The notes under the pieces: model-generated
Databases searched by the model: none
Seen by the model: only the letters and a program-made list of their open reading frames with translations
What the model was told of the DNA's origin: nothing
Shown: piece by piece, positions 1 through 12,307 of the stretch
Numbering within the stretch: the stretch's first letter is position 1
How the letters are laid out: each line of letters opens with the position of its first letter
Origin: Paraphaeosphaeria minitans
Taxonomy: Eukaryota > Ascomycota > Dothideomycetes > Pleosporales > Didymosphaeriaceae
Length of the DNA: 64,000 nucleotides
Assembly (NCBI GenBank): GCA_015832175.1
Contig: WJXW01000016.1
Location: 806,001 to 870,000, forward strand
Direction of reading: 5' to 3'
Program-made: the position numbers and the translations under genes

Positions 1-1108
1 ATCCTTATGCTCCAGACCTTGCAAATCTCCGCCAACGACGGCCGCAGGAAAAGGCTGCGCTTTCCTAGCTAATGTGCACGCAGACGGCTAAGCTGGACCT
101 GTCTTCGCTGATACTCCCCGAATCGAAAACGACCCGGAAACAGACGCGCAAGATTACAACTGACACGAAAAATGTCACGATGGCAACGCTGTCGACCGTA
201 AAGCAACCAAACAAAGCCCCGAAACTGCCTAGTCAGCGTTCCATGCTTCTGCGGTGCACCTTGGTCAGCAAATGCCAGGGGCATCACTGTTCCAAGGCGT
301 CAGGAATCTCCACCCCAAGATCGAGAAGACCGGACATCCTATGGCCGCAAGCCATCACTGTAGCACGCTAAAAAATTCCAACTCGAACGAATCTTCCAAG
401 CGGTTCCGCAAAGCTTGGAATCCACATGCGCGATCCCTTGGCCGCGGCCACAACAGTTACCACTTCCCTTCCCACCATCTATTGGTAATTATCTAACTTC
501 TGTATCCAATGGATCTACTGGGGCGTATTAATCTACTGGCTAATGTGCCCACTGGCAAGTATGCACCCACTGGGAGTATATGATCACTGCCAAGTATCTA
601 TCCACTGGCAAAGATCTCTATACATCTTCTTCCATACAAGACTAACAATGAACTAGGGATGGGTAAGCGACAGCACAGCTTAAACAACCAATCTACCACG
701 GCGCAATCACCGAACCCGCCTCTGATGCTCGACCTCCCACGAGGTAAGTAGTAGATCCGATTATCACATCTGGATAATAAACAATTGCAACAGAGTTGTG
801 CGACACGGTGTACAGATTAGCTTCATAGGAGCATCGAGAACGAAGTGTACCAGCCTGTGGCACGTAGGAAACTTGACCGAGACTACAGGAACGGCCGTTC
901 ATCTCTCTCGTTTTCTTCTCGGCGACTGTTCTACGTCTTGAATCAAGTCTGCCGTCAATTGCACGAGGAGTTATTCGCTAAACACTCTGCTTCCAAACAA
1001 AATCAACATTCCCTTGGCCTGGGCCATGATGCCTGGAAACAATTGTACGGTTGCTGAGCACACATTCATACTGCTGTCATCTTTTTGCAACACCTACTGC
1101 AACTCATA
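1..1108. other. Left-edge intergenic region, no gene recognised
   Basis: Short open frames occur on both strands but none shows a recognisable domain or an obvious splice structure. The only structure seen is an imperfect 18-bp tandem repeat near 548-616. The stretch probably holds the 3-prime flank of the RRM gene that ends at 1109 on the minus strand. Confidence 0.5.
548..616. repeat. Imperfect 18-bp tandem repeat, about 4 copies
   Basis: Consecutive 18-bp units share the core CACTGGCAAGTAT, with substitutions between copies. Four units are visible in intergenic DNA; no coding frame runs through them. Confidence 0.6.
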
Positions 1109-2457
1109 TCACTCCTTCTCTGTGACGATGTTGTACTGCCTGCCGTTGCTATCGTTTCCGGCGAGGTTCCAAGGTCCTGGGTCACGAAGGGGCGTCCTCT
1201 GGATGTTGGTGGGGACATGATGCACCTCGCTCGGCGTGTCATGCACAGAGATTGAATGACGGTATGCTACACCAGGTTGGTACTGTGGGGATCCGTCGTA
1301 GCTTGACGGGCCCGTCTCCGGAATGAAGTGACGAGCCGCGTTCATCGGCAAGTTGTTTTGTTCGACGTGGTTGGTGTTGGTGTGCGCTTGCGCCCACTTT
1401 GGGGAGCCATAAGTGCTGCGATTAGTTTCAAGATTGGAATCGTTTATGAGGTTGGATGCCGAGGCAGAAGGAAATCCGCTACCAATCCTATCTGGCTCGT
1501 TTGCAAGAGGCGTCCTTGGCATTGAGGCTATCTCGGATATGTTGTCCGGCAGAAAGCCATTGTTGCTAACATGGATGTGGTGCATTGCGACGTCCAAGCT
1601 GACCTCCCTATCAAGGATCTTCTGTTCATTTTTCGTGTTCCGGGCACGATCGCGCTCCTCCACCGACTCAAAGAGCACGAAGGCGGTGTTGTTGTACTTG
1701 CCGGTACGATCGTTGTACTTGCGCTTGTAGTCGACGATGAGGAACCCTTCAAGGAAGAGTTCAATAGCGTTCCGGTTTGCATCGGGATGCAGTTTGCTGA
1801 TAAAGAGCACTCGATGCTCAGGACCTTGTGGACGAGACTGGAGACGCCTGCGGCGAGATGGAAACATGTTTGTAGGGCGGTGCTCGTTGCTATCGAGAAG
1901 AGCGGGCGGCGGGATACGGGAACGGCCCAGCATATTATAAGAGGTGCCGCGAAAGGTCTGAAGTTGTAAGGTGCCAGTAAGAGGTGGTAACGGCATAACC
2001 TGGGATTCGGGCTTTACGAACGGTGTGTTTTCAAGAGCAGGTGATTCGAGGTGTTTATTGTAGCTTACCACGTTATGAGGTTCTAAAAAGCTGAAAAAAT
2101 CCGAGGGTGCGACTGCATAGACAAAATTAGCCATGATTTATCTGCTCCCACAGTGTTTAACTTACGCTGAAACCCTCCCACGGCACGCATGATGCGAACT
2201 TGCCGTCCGAGTAGCTCTTTGAGATGGAGCTCTTCGATTGCACGCACGACATCCTCGAGAGTGCTCAACAGCACATAGGCGACCGTTGACTTGCCGATCT
2301 TTACGTTGATATAGCGTTTGCAGTCTACTAGACCATAGCCTCCGAAGAATCGAGCGATATCTGCGTTCCTAGCATCCCAATGGATATTCGTGACGCGAAG
2401 CACGCGACTCTCTGGTGCGCTAATCTCACCCAACGCGACCTTCACGCCCCGGGGCAT
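1109..2457 (-). CDS. Two-RRM RNA-binding protein
   Basis: Two exons, 2457-2166 and 2112-1109, separated by a 53-bp intron (2113-2165) with donor GTAAGT, a CTAAT branch-like site and acceptor GCAG; the join keeps frame and gives 431 aa. A first RRM covers about residues 17-90 and a second about 197-272, both with the alternating hydrophobic pattern of RNP1/RNP2 (for example RVLRVTNI and HRVLFISKL). The linker and C-terminal third are low complexity. It probably binds RNA, but no specific orthologue is recognised. The first ATG at 2457 is used because RRM1 begins shortly after it. Confidence 0.8.
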
Positions 2458-3816
2458 GGTTATTTGTATTCGGTTGTTGTAGTGAGCAACGTCTTGAGTA
2501 TCGACGAGAGCGGTTACCCTGGCGTTGTCGATTGTGTATATAGAGTGAAGTCGTACTTGTTGAATGATCGGTTGATGATCGGTTGATCAAGTTAAGTATG
2601 CGAAACATATATTGATTTATAGGCTAGCCGTCTTTGTCCTGGCGCGGCGAATGGAATAGATCACGTGACTCGCTTCACCAAGCAACCTGGGTGCGAGAAT
2701 TCTGCTGAATGAACTAAGCTGGATATGCCAGCCATATCATAAACTTTCGTCACGATGCCCGGTTATACGGGTAGGTCGACGATTACAGGCACAGGGTTTC
2801 ACAGAGTAGCCGGATACGCCATACTGTATCAAAGTCCAAGCTCTGTGTCATGGTGGTTATCCTGTGCGGTTGTCGCAAACGGTCTCTGCGCAACGGTTTT
2901 GACTGTTACCTAAAAGTGTGGCACTGCTTCATTTCGTAAACTTGATTCATTTTTTGCTCTTCAATGGGGTATAAAACGCCGAAATGCTGTTGTAGGAATG
3001 ATTTTGGCCCCTCACTCTATGTTCCCGCACGAATCATGGATGAAAAACGCTCAAAATTTTGATACAGGTATACAGTAAGAAAGACGACTCCATGCTGAAG
3101 CCAAACGTAAGGGGGATGTACTGAAGCAAACATAGGGGGGATGTACTGAAGCAAAATGGGGAGGGTGTACTGAAGCCAAATACAGGGGATATGTACTGAA
3201 GCCAAATGGAGCGGCAAATGACCCCAGACCCGTCACAATGTCCCAGAGTATAACCCTCAGCTTGCTCCGCTCGCGCATTCTTCCATGTCCATCGAAGGGC
3301 ACTGTCAAACTAGGCGTTCCCTCCTAGTTATCTAGCACCCACCCACCGAGTTGAGCGTGCACTCTCTCGTCGGTGGGTTTCGATGGACAGTAAAAAAGCT
3401 CTCAAGCAGAGGGGCTCTGCGTTCTTTGGCTTAGGGTAATGCGAACAGAGCTGAAAGGCCCGATTTCTTTTTAATATTTTCTCTTTTTTTTTCTTTGGTC
3501 TGAGAAAGATTTCACTTGCTGTTTTGTACCGCCGGCATCGAGTGTTGGATTGTCGGATGCCTCAATTTTTCATCTTACCACTGGCACTCATCCGGCTATG
3601 TACATCGCTAATGTTGCAGCTTAGGAGGCATGCCTCGACTAGGGAGCTCAAGCTGTGTAGACCAGTGGGTGTGACGCTGATGGAGTGGGTTGACCAGGTG
3701 TAGCGATGTTGTGCTCGTGGGAGGATTCTTTCGCGACGGTAGGTATTGTCTTTGATCGTGTGCGTGAAATCGAAGAACTTGCAGGCGTATGAGGGAATAC
3801 CTTTTTTAGAGACAGC
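2458..3816. other. Intergenic region with tandem repeat and poly-T tract
   Basis: No gene recognised. It holds the promoter side of the RRM gene, a minisatellite-like repeat at about 3091-3212 and a T-rich run near 3470-3500. The 3-prime flank of the zinc-finger gene lies at the right end. Confidence 0.5.
3091..3212. repeat. Imperfect tandem repeat, about 25-30 bp unit, 4-5 copies
   Basis: Each unit contains the core TGTACTGAAGCMAA followed by a G-rich spacer (for example TAGGGGGGA). Open frames on the minus strand translate it to similar peptides in successive units, but there is no other coding signal, so it is read as non-coding. Confidence 0.65.
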
Positions 3817-6800
3817 CTATGGCGCAGGTGGTTTTGCGAACCTCTGGGCACGCTTCCGGCGCTTCTCTTCCTCAATTGGGTCGGAATTAACTTGTGTGGA
3901 TCCCGGAGCCGTGGAGGACTGTTGGGAAACGCTCATTCGTGCTTGTAAGTCCGAAACATTCTTCTCAGTGTCTGTAAAAGGTTAAGTAATTGCAACGTTT
4001 ATTAAATGTCTTCAGCAGATGGACTTACCACGTTTCTGGCGTTTATGCGCTAAAAATTCTGAGTTCAAGGCTTCCCTTGCAGGACGCTTCTTGCGTTGAG
4101 GTGGAGGCTGATAAAGTTCGGCTTTGCGAACACGAGACACTATCTGGGGCGGAAGGTCGGTTTTAAGGTGAGACTCGGTGGCGGATTGAGTTTGGGACTC
4201 AGAGCACTTATTCTCCCCATCAGCGCCAGCTCCAATGATCCGTTAGTAACTGCTATATCAATCGCCTGATATGGGGGATAACTTACCTGATCTATGGCGC
4301 TTAGGAGCTGGCGAGTCGTATTGGTCATTGCTATTGCACTTGCGCTTGGTCGCATGTTGGGAGTTCCCAGAGCCCATTCGATCGGCGAGAGGTGGTTGAG
4401 GGGACGGTGCCTGCATACGGGGCTGGCGGGGCACAGGGCGAGGGCCAGGTGGAGGAGCAAATGCTGGAGGATGAGATGGACCAAAATTAGATCGAGGAGC
4501 TGCTGTAGGCGTGCCATTCAGTTTTGCATGGTTGGGCTCCTGTGCATTTCGATCTCCAAAGTTGTGACGCGCTCCATAACCCGTGAAGCCAAAACCATAT
4601 GCGGATTTATGACCGGGTAGCTGACGTGGGTATGGAGATGTTGCGGACATTGGGGTCGATAGAGGTATCTGTTGGCTGGATCGCTCAGAGAATGGGGTGA
4701 AGGGAGACGAAATATGGCTCGGATACGATATAGCCTGAGCATACGGGCGCATGTACTTGCTCGGGAGTTGATGCTGCACGTATGCCCCAGGTACAGCATT
4801 TGGGATAGGAGCCATCATTTTACCAAAATTATCGCGCATCTTTTGAGGGCACTGACGTTTTATATGACCCACACCGTTACAATGATGGCAAACCGGGCCA
4901 GTACGGTTGCTGGCCGAGTAAAGCTTCTGCGGCCACGGCTGCTGCCACTGCAGCATGGCCAGATTCGAACCCGCAATTGGCCCGCAGGCGCCGGAGGGGC
5001 TGTTTTGGTTCATAGTACCAAAACGCTGCGGCTCAAAGGTATGCGGAATAGCTCCATTGGATTGAGAAAATGAGAAATTTGCCGAACCGACTGGATCAAA
5101 CATCTCTGGGGTACAAGCTGGGAAAAGGCTCGGGCTCACGTATGTGTTCCCAGACTGCGAATGGAACCCTGACTGATCCTCGTTCATTTTGGGAGCAGAT
5201 GGTTCCGGAGCAGCTGGTGAAGTATCCCCCGTGACATCCTGCTTGGTTCGCTTGCGAGGCCTGTCTCCTACGTCTGATGATGGTCGCTTCGTTACAGTTT
5301 TCAATTCTTCTGCACCAGCCCAGACATGCACGATGTGTCTACACCGATGGCTCTCATGAAAACGGCATGATCCATGTTGGTAATAGAATGGGCAGATATC
5401 GACCTCGTTCGGATTGAACTTAACCAAGTTAGTGCCGGGATGAAGCTTTTCGCAGTGGATATCAAGCGGACAGTTCGGATAGTTCCAGCATTCTTGGATG
5501 GTCAAAGTGATCGGTTCGTTCTGATTTGTGACCTTGACACCATCGGTCTTGTGTTCAAGCCAGCAATTATCGCCACGCCAGCAATACCCTTTTAACAGCA
5601 TGTTGCGGCATATTATCCGCACCCCTCCTCCGGCAGTAGGTTGAGCCAGGTTAAGAGGCCTCCGATCAGGTTGGTCGAGGGGTGCGCTGGGGTCGTACCA
5701 GCTGGAGTAATATAGCGATGGCTGGCTGGGTGCACGATCGTCATGTAAATACTTGCACCGGTCGTCCAAGTTACGGCAACCGCCGAATGTGTGAAGGAAC
5801 GGACACGCGTATTTGACCTTGCCATTCGGTAGGAGGTGGAGGTGCCGGCATGTCTCACCATGCGGACAGTTATCTTGCTGCCAGAACGTGCAAGTTACTT
5901 GACGTCCAGGGATCTGAGACGGATACAAGTCTGCCACATGCATGTTCCGAGGGTACAACGGGTCGTCGTGCGCAAGGTCGCAATGCACGTCATTGCATTT
6001 GTTTTTCAGCCAATCCCAACAAAGTCCAGGTCGTGACAAATCCGGATGAAGCCTCATGCAGTGATGCTTTGTGCCTTGCCACTTGCATTGTGAGGGCGAG
6101 TTTATCCGCCTCCCGTTCTGGAACATGTGTCCGGAATCGAACCAGCTCTTGCATACGGAAGTTGGCTTTGGCTGAACCTCGTCGCTGATGTCGATGGAAA
6201 CGCTCAAGGATCCTTCAGGGCAAACGCTGTCTGAGTCACTGTCGTGTTCTACACTCGGCTCCTCGTCAAAATCGTCGCCGCCTACCGGGTCAGGATCATC
6301 TAACGTGCGCGGGAAGAGAACGGTATCATCAACTTCAGTCGCACTAGATACGTTCTTAGACAACCAAACGCTATGCCGAGATCCGTGAATTTGCGGTCCC
6401 GGCCAGTGGTTCGATGGAACGTGGGAATCTACCGAAACGTCGATGATGTAATCGATCATATCGAGAAGATCTACCCCAGAGAGGCCATCCAATGCCGGAT
6501 CGTTCACTAGCCCATCAATACCATCGGCAGCTTTCATTTGGAGTAGAAGCGGCACTAGGGCCTTGATAGGCTGGTCTGTAATGTTGTCCTCACGCAGAAG
6601 ACGCCGCGAGCCAAGCAAGATGCTACGCAACTCGTCCGCTGGTGTCTCAAAATTGAGGAGAGCATAGATACCGCGACAAAGAGGAAGTAAAGCCAGGCGA
6701 TACAACCGCAGTTTCTGGTCAGATCGTCGAGCCCAATTCGTCACCCACGTGGTAGCATTATCAAATAGCACCCAAAACGCGGACAGGCATTGACGCGCAT

Positions 6801-8552
6801 AGTACTCCTTTGGATGTGGGGAACAGCTACCCCTCCAAGGCAAGGATCGACCGAAGCCAGTAATGTTATAACATTCGCTCACTGGCCACTGAATCACTGC
6901 CTCCTCCTCATCCAGGTCGGTTCCGTGATAGGAAGCAAGCGATTCTCGCTCCAGGAGACGAATATGCTCGTAGTCATCCTGCAAATAGTCTTCATAGGCC
7001 AACCATATAATATAGGAGAGATCAAGTAGTGGTGTCCGGTATTCGAAATCCCAGTAACGAAGTTCGAGCGTGGATTGATCCTTGCTACATGATGCATTGT
7101 GGTTCTTGATAGTGCGCCAACCATGTTCGTCTTCTTTCCGTCGCTCTTCTTCCAAGCCAGACTCATCAGAGTGATAGTAAAGCAAATTTGCAGCTGCGCT
7201 CTTAAAATTTGTGAAGTGCGCCAACCGTGGCTCCACCACTCGATTCGGGAATGAATCCGGGCCTGTGTATCGCATGAAATTAAACCACAGCAATTGACAC
7301 AGCTGAACGGTTAGACTCTTGACCAGGACATCATCAGTACGGTCTTGATTCTGCAATCCCCAGATCTTGAGTAATCCCATGAAACGAGCCACTGATAACC
7401 ACGGTAGGCCAAGTGTACCCATGCCGTTCTGGTACAAGCAACGAGCCGGCTCGTGTATTTGACTCGTCCATATAGCACATTCCTCGCGGAAAGAAGAAGA
7501 ACGAAGTGCTCGGCTCGTGGCTGAATCAAGGAAGTTGCAGAAGGACGCCCACTCGTCTCGTAAACGAGTGTACTGTTGCCAGTTTTTGGCGAGCTGACCA
7601 TTGGCTAGTTGATTCACAACGTGGTGGAGGTCCACTAGGATGGGGATTGGTTCCTGGTAGACTTGAACCATGGAGGTCCTCTTAGTCCACTGAAGAAGAA
7701 TAACCTTCCGCTTTTTTGCCTTCTCGTGCATTCCGACAAGGATCAACTCCCTCATTTTTACAAGATTCTTTACATGATCTTGCACAAGCTTTGAGTTGCA
7801 GATGCTAGTGACAGCTAGAGGCTTTCGACGCTTATTGGAGTGTGACTGGTTACAATGTTAGCTTGAGCACCGCAGAGTTGTAGGCGGATATTACGAACTG
7901 GCGTTTTTGCCAACTGAGTGGTATTGTCTTGCGACGGACCACTGTCTTCGGCGTTGTAGAAATCATGGTCGCTCATGCCTTGGTCGTTAAAGTTATCGTC
8001 AAAGTCATAGAATACCCTTTTCACTAGTATCTGGTCGATCAACTCCACACCAAGCACTTGCTCCGGATTACGTAGAGTACGGCGTACAACGCAATCAAAC
8101 TTCTTTAGCTCCGTAACTTTGTTTTCGCGTAGGTTGGTGACCGTGCCTTCGAGTACCTTGAAAGCCCACTGCTCGCGCCGCTCGCGCTTCTCGCGATCTT
8201 CACGTTCGCTGCGCTTCCTATCTAGAGATTCTCGGATCGACATTAGATCATGGAGAGCCTTCGAATTGAACACGGACAGGGCATCGTGCGATATTGGGAG
8301 ATCATTGTCCACGACAACAGTTTGTCGCTGGTGCTCGTGTGCAGACTTGTTCTTGATCCATGCTTTCTGCTCAGTGGAGAACTGTGCCACCTCTAGGAAG
8401 GGATCCACGACGAAGTAGAAAGACTCGTGCGTGAGACTGTTGCTGGCATTCTGCTCGCGCAACCCAGGCATCATAGCCTCAAGTGCCCGGAGGACCCAAA
8501 GCTGCGAATTGGGCGGAGAGCCCTGCAGAAGATCTGGTTGGAAGCCTGGCAT
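3817..8552 (-). CDS. Large CCCH and CCHC zinc-finger protein
   Basis: Proposed exons: 8552-7899, 7845-4287, 4229-4029 and 3971-3817, giving 1,522 aa. The two downstream introns have GTAAGT donors. The 57-bp one at 4230-4286 has a CTAAC branch site; the 57-bp one at 3972-4028 ends TTTACAG. The upstream intron (7846-7898) has CTAAC and CAG, but only the weak donor GTTCGT is in phase, so the N-terminal 218 aa could be a separate gene. Six CCCH-type fingers lie at about residues 825-1050, such as CWDWLKNKCNDVHCDLAH, followed by a CCHC knuckle at about 1203 (CHHCNGVGHIKRQC). The N-terminal exon has a charged coiled-coil-like segment; the C-terminus is Pro/Ser-rich and basic. A role in RNA binding is inferred from the fingers. 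Confidence 0.75.
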
Positions 8553-9866
8553 GGCCAAGGGCCTCACAAGGTTTCGTGTATCAGGGTAAAAAGGAGGTAG
8601 TTAGTCGCGCGGTTCAGAATTAGAGCTCGACTGAGTCCGGCGGGTGATCAATTTGGAGTTGAGGTGCGCAGGGCAAAGAGAGTAAGGAGAAAGAGAGGTC
8701 GCGCGCTATTACGCATGTGCCTAAAAGCTCGTGAGACCTCGCTGGAGTGACGCGGAGAGTTAGCGGGTGAGGTGAGGAGCAGGCGGAAGAGAGCGGCGCT
8801 GGGAATTTGTACCGTGGGCAGCAGGTGCGGGGCTTGGCAGAGGTTGGTGCTCCAGAGGATCTTGCGATCCAATTGACGTAGCTGTAAGTGAAGCTTTGGT
8901 CATGGGTTGAAAAGGTTGAGTTGGGCGGCCGGCGTGGGAGGTCGGGGAGCGTGCGTGAGGGCAGGCAGGCGCCCAACGCACGCCATCGCGAGGGAACAAG
9001 AACACGAAAACATCGGAAGAAAAAGCGTTTTACTGGAGGCCAATCTCAGAGGGCGGTTATCGTATATATTTCTGCGAGGGTTGGTCAGTGACGCTTCATC
9101 TGCAAACCCGTTATACTGCCCGCTAATAATTAGATCTATATATTCGATATCCCAAGCTCCTTCAAAAGTTTGGAAGGCAATGCCCGCTTGCGAGAAGCCT
9201 GCCTCACGTTGTGTGTACATAATATTCCTCGAATATGGCCAGGGGCAGTTTGCCAAGCAATGAATGTTCCCCCAACCAATCATTGCAATCCCTGAGCAAA
9301 ATGACTAGAAACAACACTACTCACTTTTAACATGATGTGAGTTCGAAATCAGAAGGCCGTTCGTATCAGGAACCCGTGCTTGACGACCCGTCGGCGAGGT
9401 CGGATTGCCGGCGCCGACTGCAGTTGAATTAATGGCATGAACAGGATCGCGTCCATTGTTCCCGAAGCGTAGTCACTGCTGGGCTGTCTATAGTGGCTCT
9501 CTATAGTTTCTTCCATTCGCTGCAATACAAAACCTGGACTACAGCTAACTTTTACGCAGCGGTGTGGGTGGCGTCGGACCAGGTTCAGATTACAAAAAGC
9601 AGCTCCTTGATGTATGCCCATCGGGGTGAGCATATGATCCAGTCGCTAAGAGATGTGGTGCACATGCAGAACATCAACGACTGTGAAGTGATAGTGTGAG
9701 GAGGCAGCACGCATGTTCACAGTAGCGTCGAGGCTGATGAACGTCGGCCCAAATGCGGCGAGTCGCCGAGGCGGAAAGAGCGCCGTGGCCACCCTTACGG
9801 TAATGAAGAAGACGAGGGCGGCAGCAACTCAGGGCACGGCGTCAATGTCTACGTCCACCGTCTGCG
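8553..9866. other. Divergent intergenic region, no gene recognised
   Basis: Lies between the minus-strand zinc-finger gene and the plus-strand Zn2Cys6 gene, so it should contain both promoters. Several GC-rich short frames near 8620-9280 overlap each other on both strands without domain or splice support. Confidence 0.5.
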
Positions 9867-12047
9867 ATGCGCAATCCAGTCGCCTGCATCACTTGTCGGA
9901 GCGGGAAACAGAGATGCATCCACAATGGTCCGTCCTGCAGAGTCCAGGTCCGTACACGTGTGCTAACGCGCCCCAGACGCTCCACCTTGCGACCGATGCA
10001 AAGCAGCTGGAAGGGCCGATCTCTGCGAGTTCCCACCACCAGGAACGAGTGCTATTCATCGCAGGCCCAAGCGGCCAAGGCAGGACGATGGTCCCACGCC
10101 GTCAGCGGCATCGAACGCATTGAACGTTGGCTATCATGCGGCGAGCGGCAACGATCTCAATGCCGCTTCGGCAGCCCCAGCTCCAGCCCTATCGCCGACG
10201 GCCACCGCATCTCTGCTGGACAGCCTGGACCCCTTTGACCTGCTCACCGACGAGGTCGTTAACAGCTACCTGCGCTGTAGCTACAAATGGAGCTTCCACC
10301 ACACCCCCACACTGTTGCTGCGCATCCGCGCGCGTACACTGGAGCCATGGATGGTCTGGGCGATGCTCGCGCTGGCAGTCCGGTACAATTGACACAACTA
10401 CCCCCTCGGCTTCGCTGACAGTAGCAGCTTTGTGAGAGAGCCGCCTGCCCCGTTCAGAACGCAGATTGAGGCCAGTAATGCCTTCGCCGCCCACGCCCGC
10501 CAGATCCTACAATCCGACCTCGAAACGCCGAGCATCAGCCGCGTCCAAGCCCTGTTGATGTTGACGGGCCACGATTGGGGAGCAGGAAACGGGCGCCGGG
10601 CATGGATATATCTCGGCATGGCTATCCGTCTGATAGAGGTCATGGATATCACACAGGAGCCGAAAGGTCCCAGAAATCGCAAACCAACGCGCGAGGAGTT
10701 CATCGACGCCGAAGTGCGCCGCCGGACAGCTTGGACTTGCTTCTTGATGGACTCGCTACTCAGCGGCGGCAGAGGCCGCAAGCGCTCGCTGGCCGCCAGC
10801 GACATGGCCATTCAGTTGCCTTGCGAGCGAGAGGACTTTGTCTTTGGCGAGCCTGTCTGCACTCAGCGCCTCGACGGGTCGATACACATGCCTCCGCTCT
10901 CTCTGGCGGTGGGAGAGCTTGGCATAATTGCGTACAGCCTTCGCGCAGCAAACATCTGGGGCAAAGTAGCTCGATGGGCGTGCTCGGAGGAACTCAAGAC
11001 GCAGCTTCCTTGGTCGGTGACTTCCCAATTTCAGCAGCTGATCTACGAGCTCGAACACTGGAAGACTTCTCTGCCGTCTCGTCTCCAATACGAGTTGTTC
11101 TCGCTGCATAGTCACAATGCTGTAGACCAGGGACAGGCATACTGTTATATGCATTGCATATACTTCATGGGCTACATGTTTCTCCACCGCGCCTACCTAC
11201 CAGTCCTAGGGCCGCAGAACGCACCAGAAGAGACGCTCCACGAATACAGCGAGCACCGCGACAGGTGGAAGATGTGGCAAAAATCCTCCAGGCGAGATTT
11301 GTTCAACGAAGCGTCCATGGTGCTCGACATGCTGGAAGAGATGCGCAACTTTGGCGTCTTCTTCTTGCGTGGTCTAGTACCGTGGATTGGCTTCACCATC
11401 TACACTGCTGTGGGTGTAATGCTGTACAGTTACAACTTCCCGTCTGGCGATGACGACCCACGGGTCACGGAGAAGGCGCGGGAGAGAGTAATCCGCGGTT
11501 GCACATTCTTGAAGGAGATGAAGAATCAGTGGCCCATGTCGGAAACCTGGTTTGAGACAATCAAACGCATGCAGGCCTACTACCGCTCTGTACTGGGACA
11601 GGACGGACCTGTGTCACCGGACGAGCGCCAGGCGTTGCGCCGTGCTATGGTGGATTATGGAGCCCTGCAGCCGTCTCCAGTGCAGAAGCCAGCTGACGCC
11701 AAAGCGACGGTGGACACAAATATAGTTCGCAGCAATGCGCAAGAGGTATGCATCCTGTTCGCCATTTCCTGCACATGGCTCATTCTTACCAGCATCCTAT
11801 TACTGCGCCTACACAACAGCAACAGCAACAGCAACAGCAGCTCATATCCCCGCCAGGGTCTACGCCGAATGGCTACGCCTCAAATTTCAACTGGAGTGCG
11901 CAGCACACCGTGCCGCCTCTCGAGGACGACGACAACTTCAATTTGAACTTTGACTTCACCAGCGCAGACATGGAGGAGATGATGAGGGATGCAACGCAGG
12001 AGTTTTGGGCTTCGTTCCCCGGCGAAGTCGGTGTAGGATATCCGTAG
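9867..12047 (+). CDS. Zn2Cys6 fungal-specific transcription factor
   Basis: Proposed exons: 9867-9927, 9977-10382, 10428-11745 and 11793-12047 (679 aa). The first intron (49 bp, CTAAC, CAG) splits the zinc cluster; the join gives CITCRSGKQRCIHNDAPPC then CDRCKAAGRADLC, a complete C-x2-C-x6-C-x6-C-x2-C-x8-C cluster. The middle matches the fungal_trans regulatory domain (residues about 100-450, with ISRVQALLMLTGHDWGAGNG). After the last intron (GTATGC, 47 bp) the tail is Gln-rich then acidic, as in activation domains. An in-frame TGA at 10390-10392 lies inside the proposed 45-bp second intron (GTACAA, CTGAC, CAG); if that intron is not real the gene is interrupted at codon 159. Target genes cannot be told from sequence. 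Confidence 0.75.
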
Positions 12048-12307
12048 GCTCTGTGAACGGTACAGTATGTATAAAGATTAGTTCAGGATTCCTTGAACAA
12101 TCAAATCAATAATAATACTTTTTTTCACACAAAGCTTCGGTGCGTTGCTCCTATCCTGGACGGGACAACTAAGCGCGTGCTTCCCACCCCACTTCGAGCA
12201 CAGTTTTTTGCATGCCGATTCTTCGCCGCCACTCCCCCTGTACATGGTCTTCATTCCTATATACTTTGCAACTACCTACTCCTTCATCAGACAGCTGAAA
12301 TCAAATC

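Noticed and set aside
3017..3308. Minus-strand frames with repeated YTLP/VHPPYV peptides
   Set aside because: They are translations of the tandem repeat in different frames; no start context, domain or intron structure.
4960..4985. TTCGAACC-like tRNA B-box on the minus strand
   Set aside because: It lies inside the zinc-finger coding sequence with no acceptor, D or anticodon arm around it.
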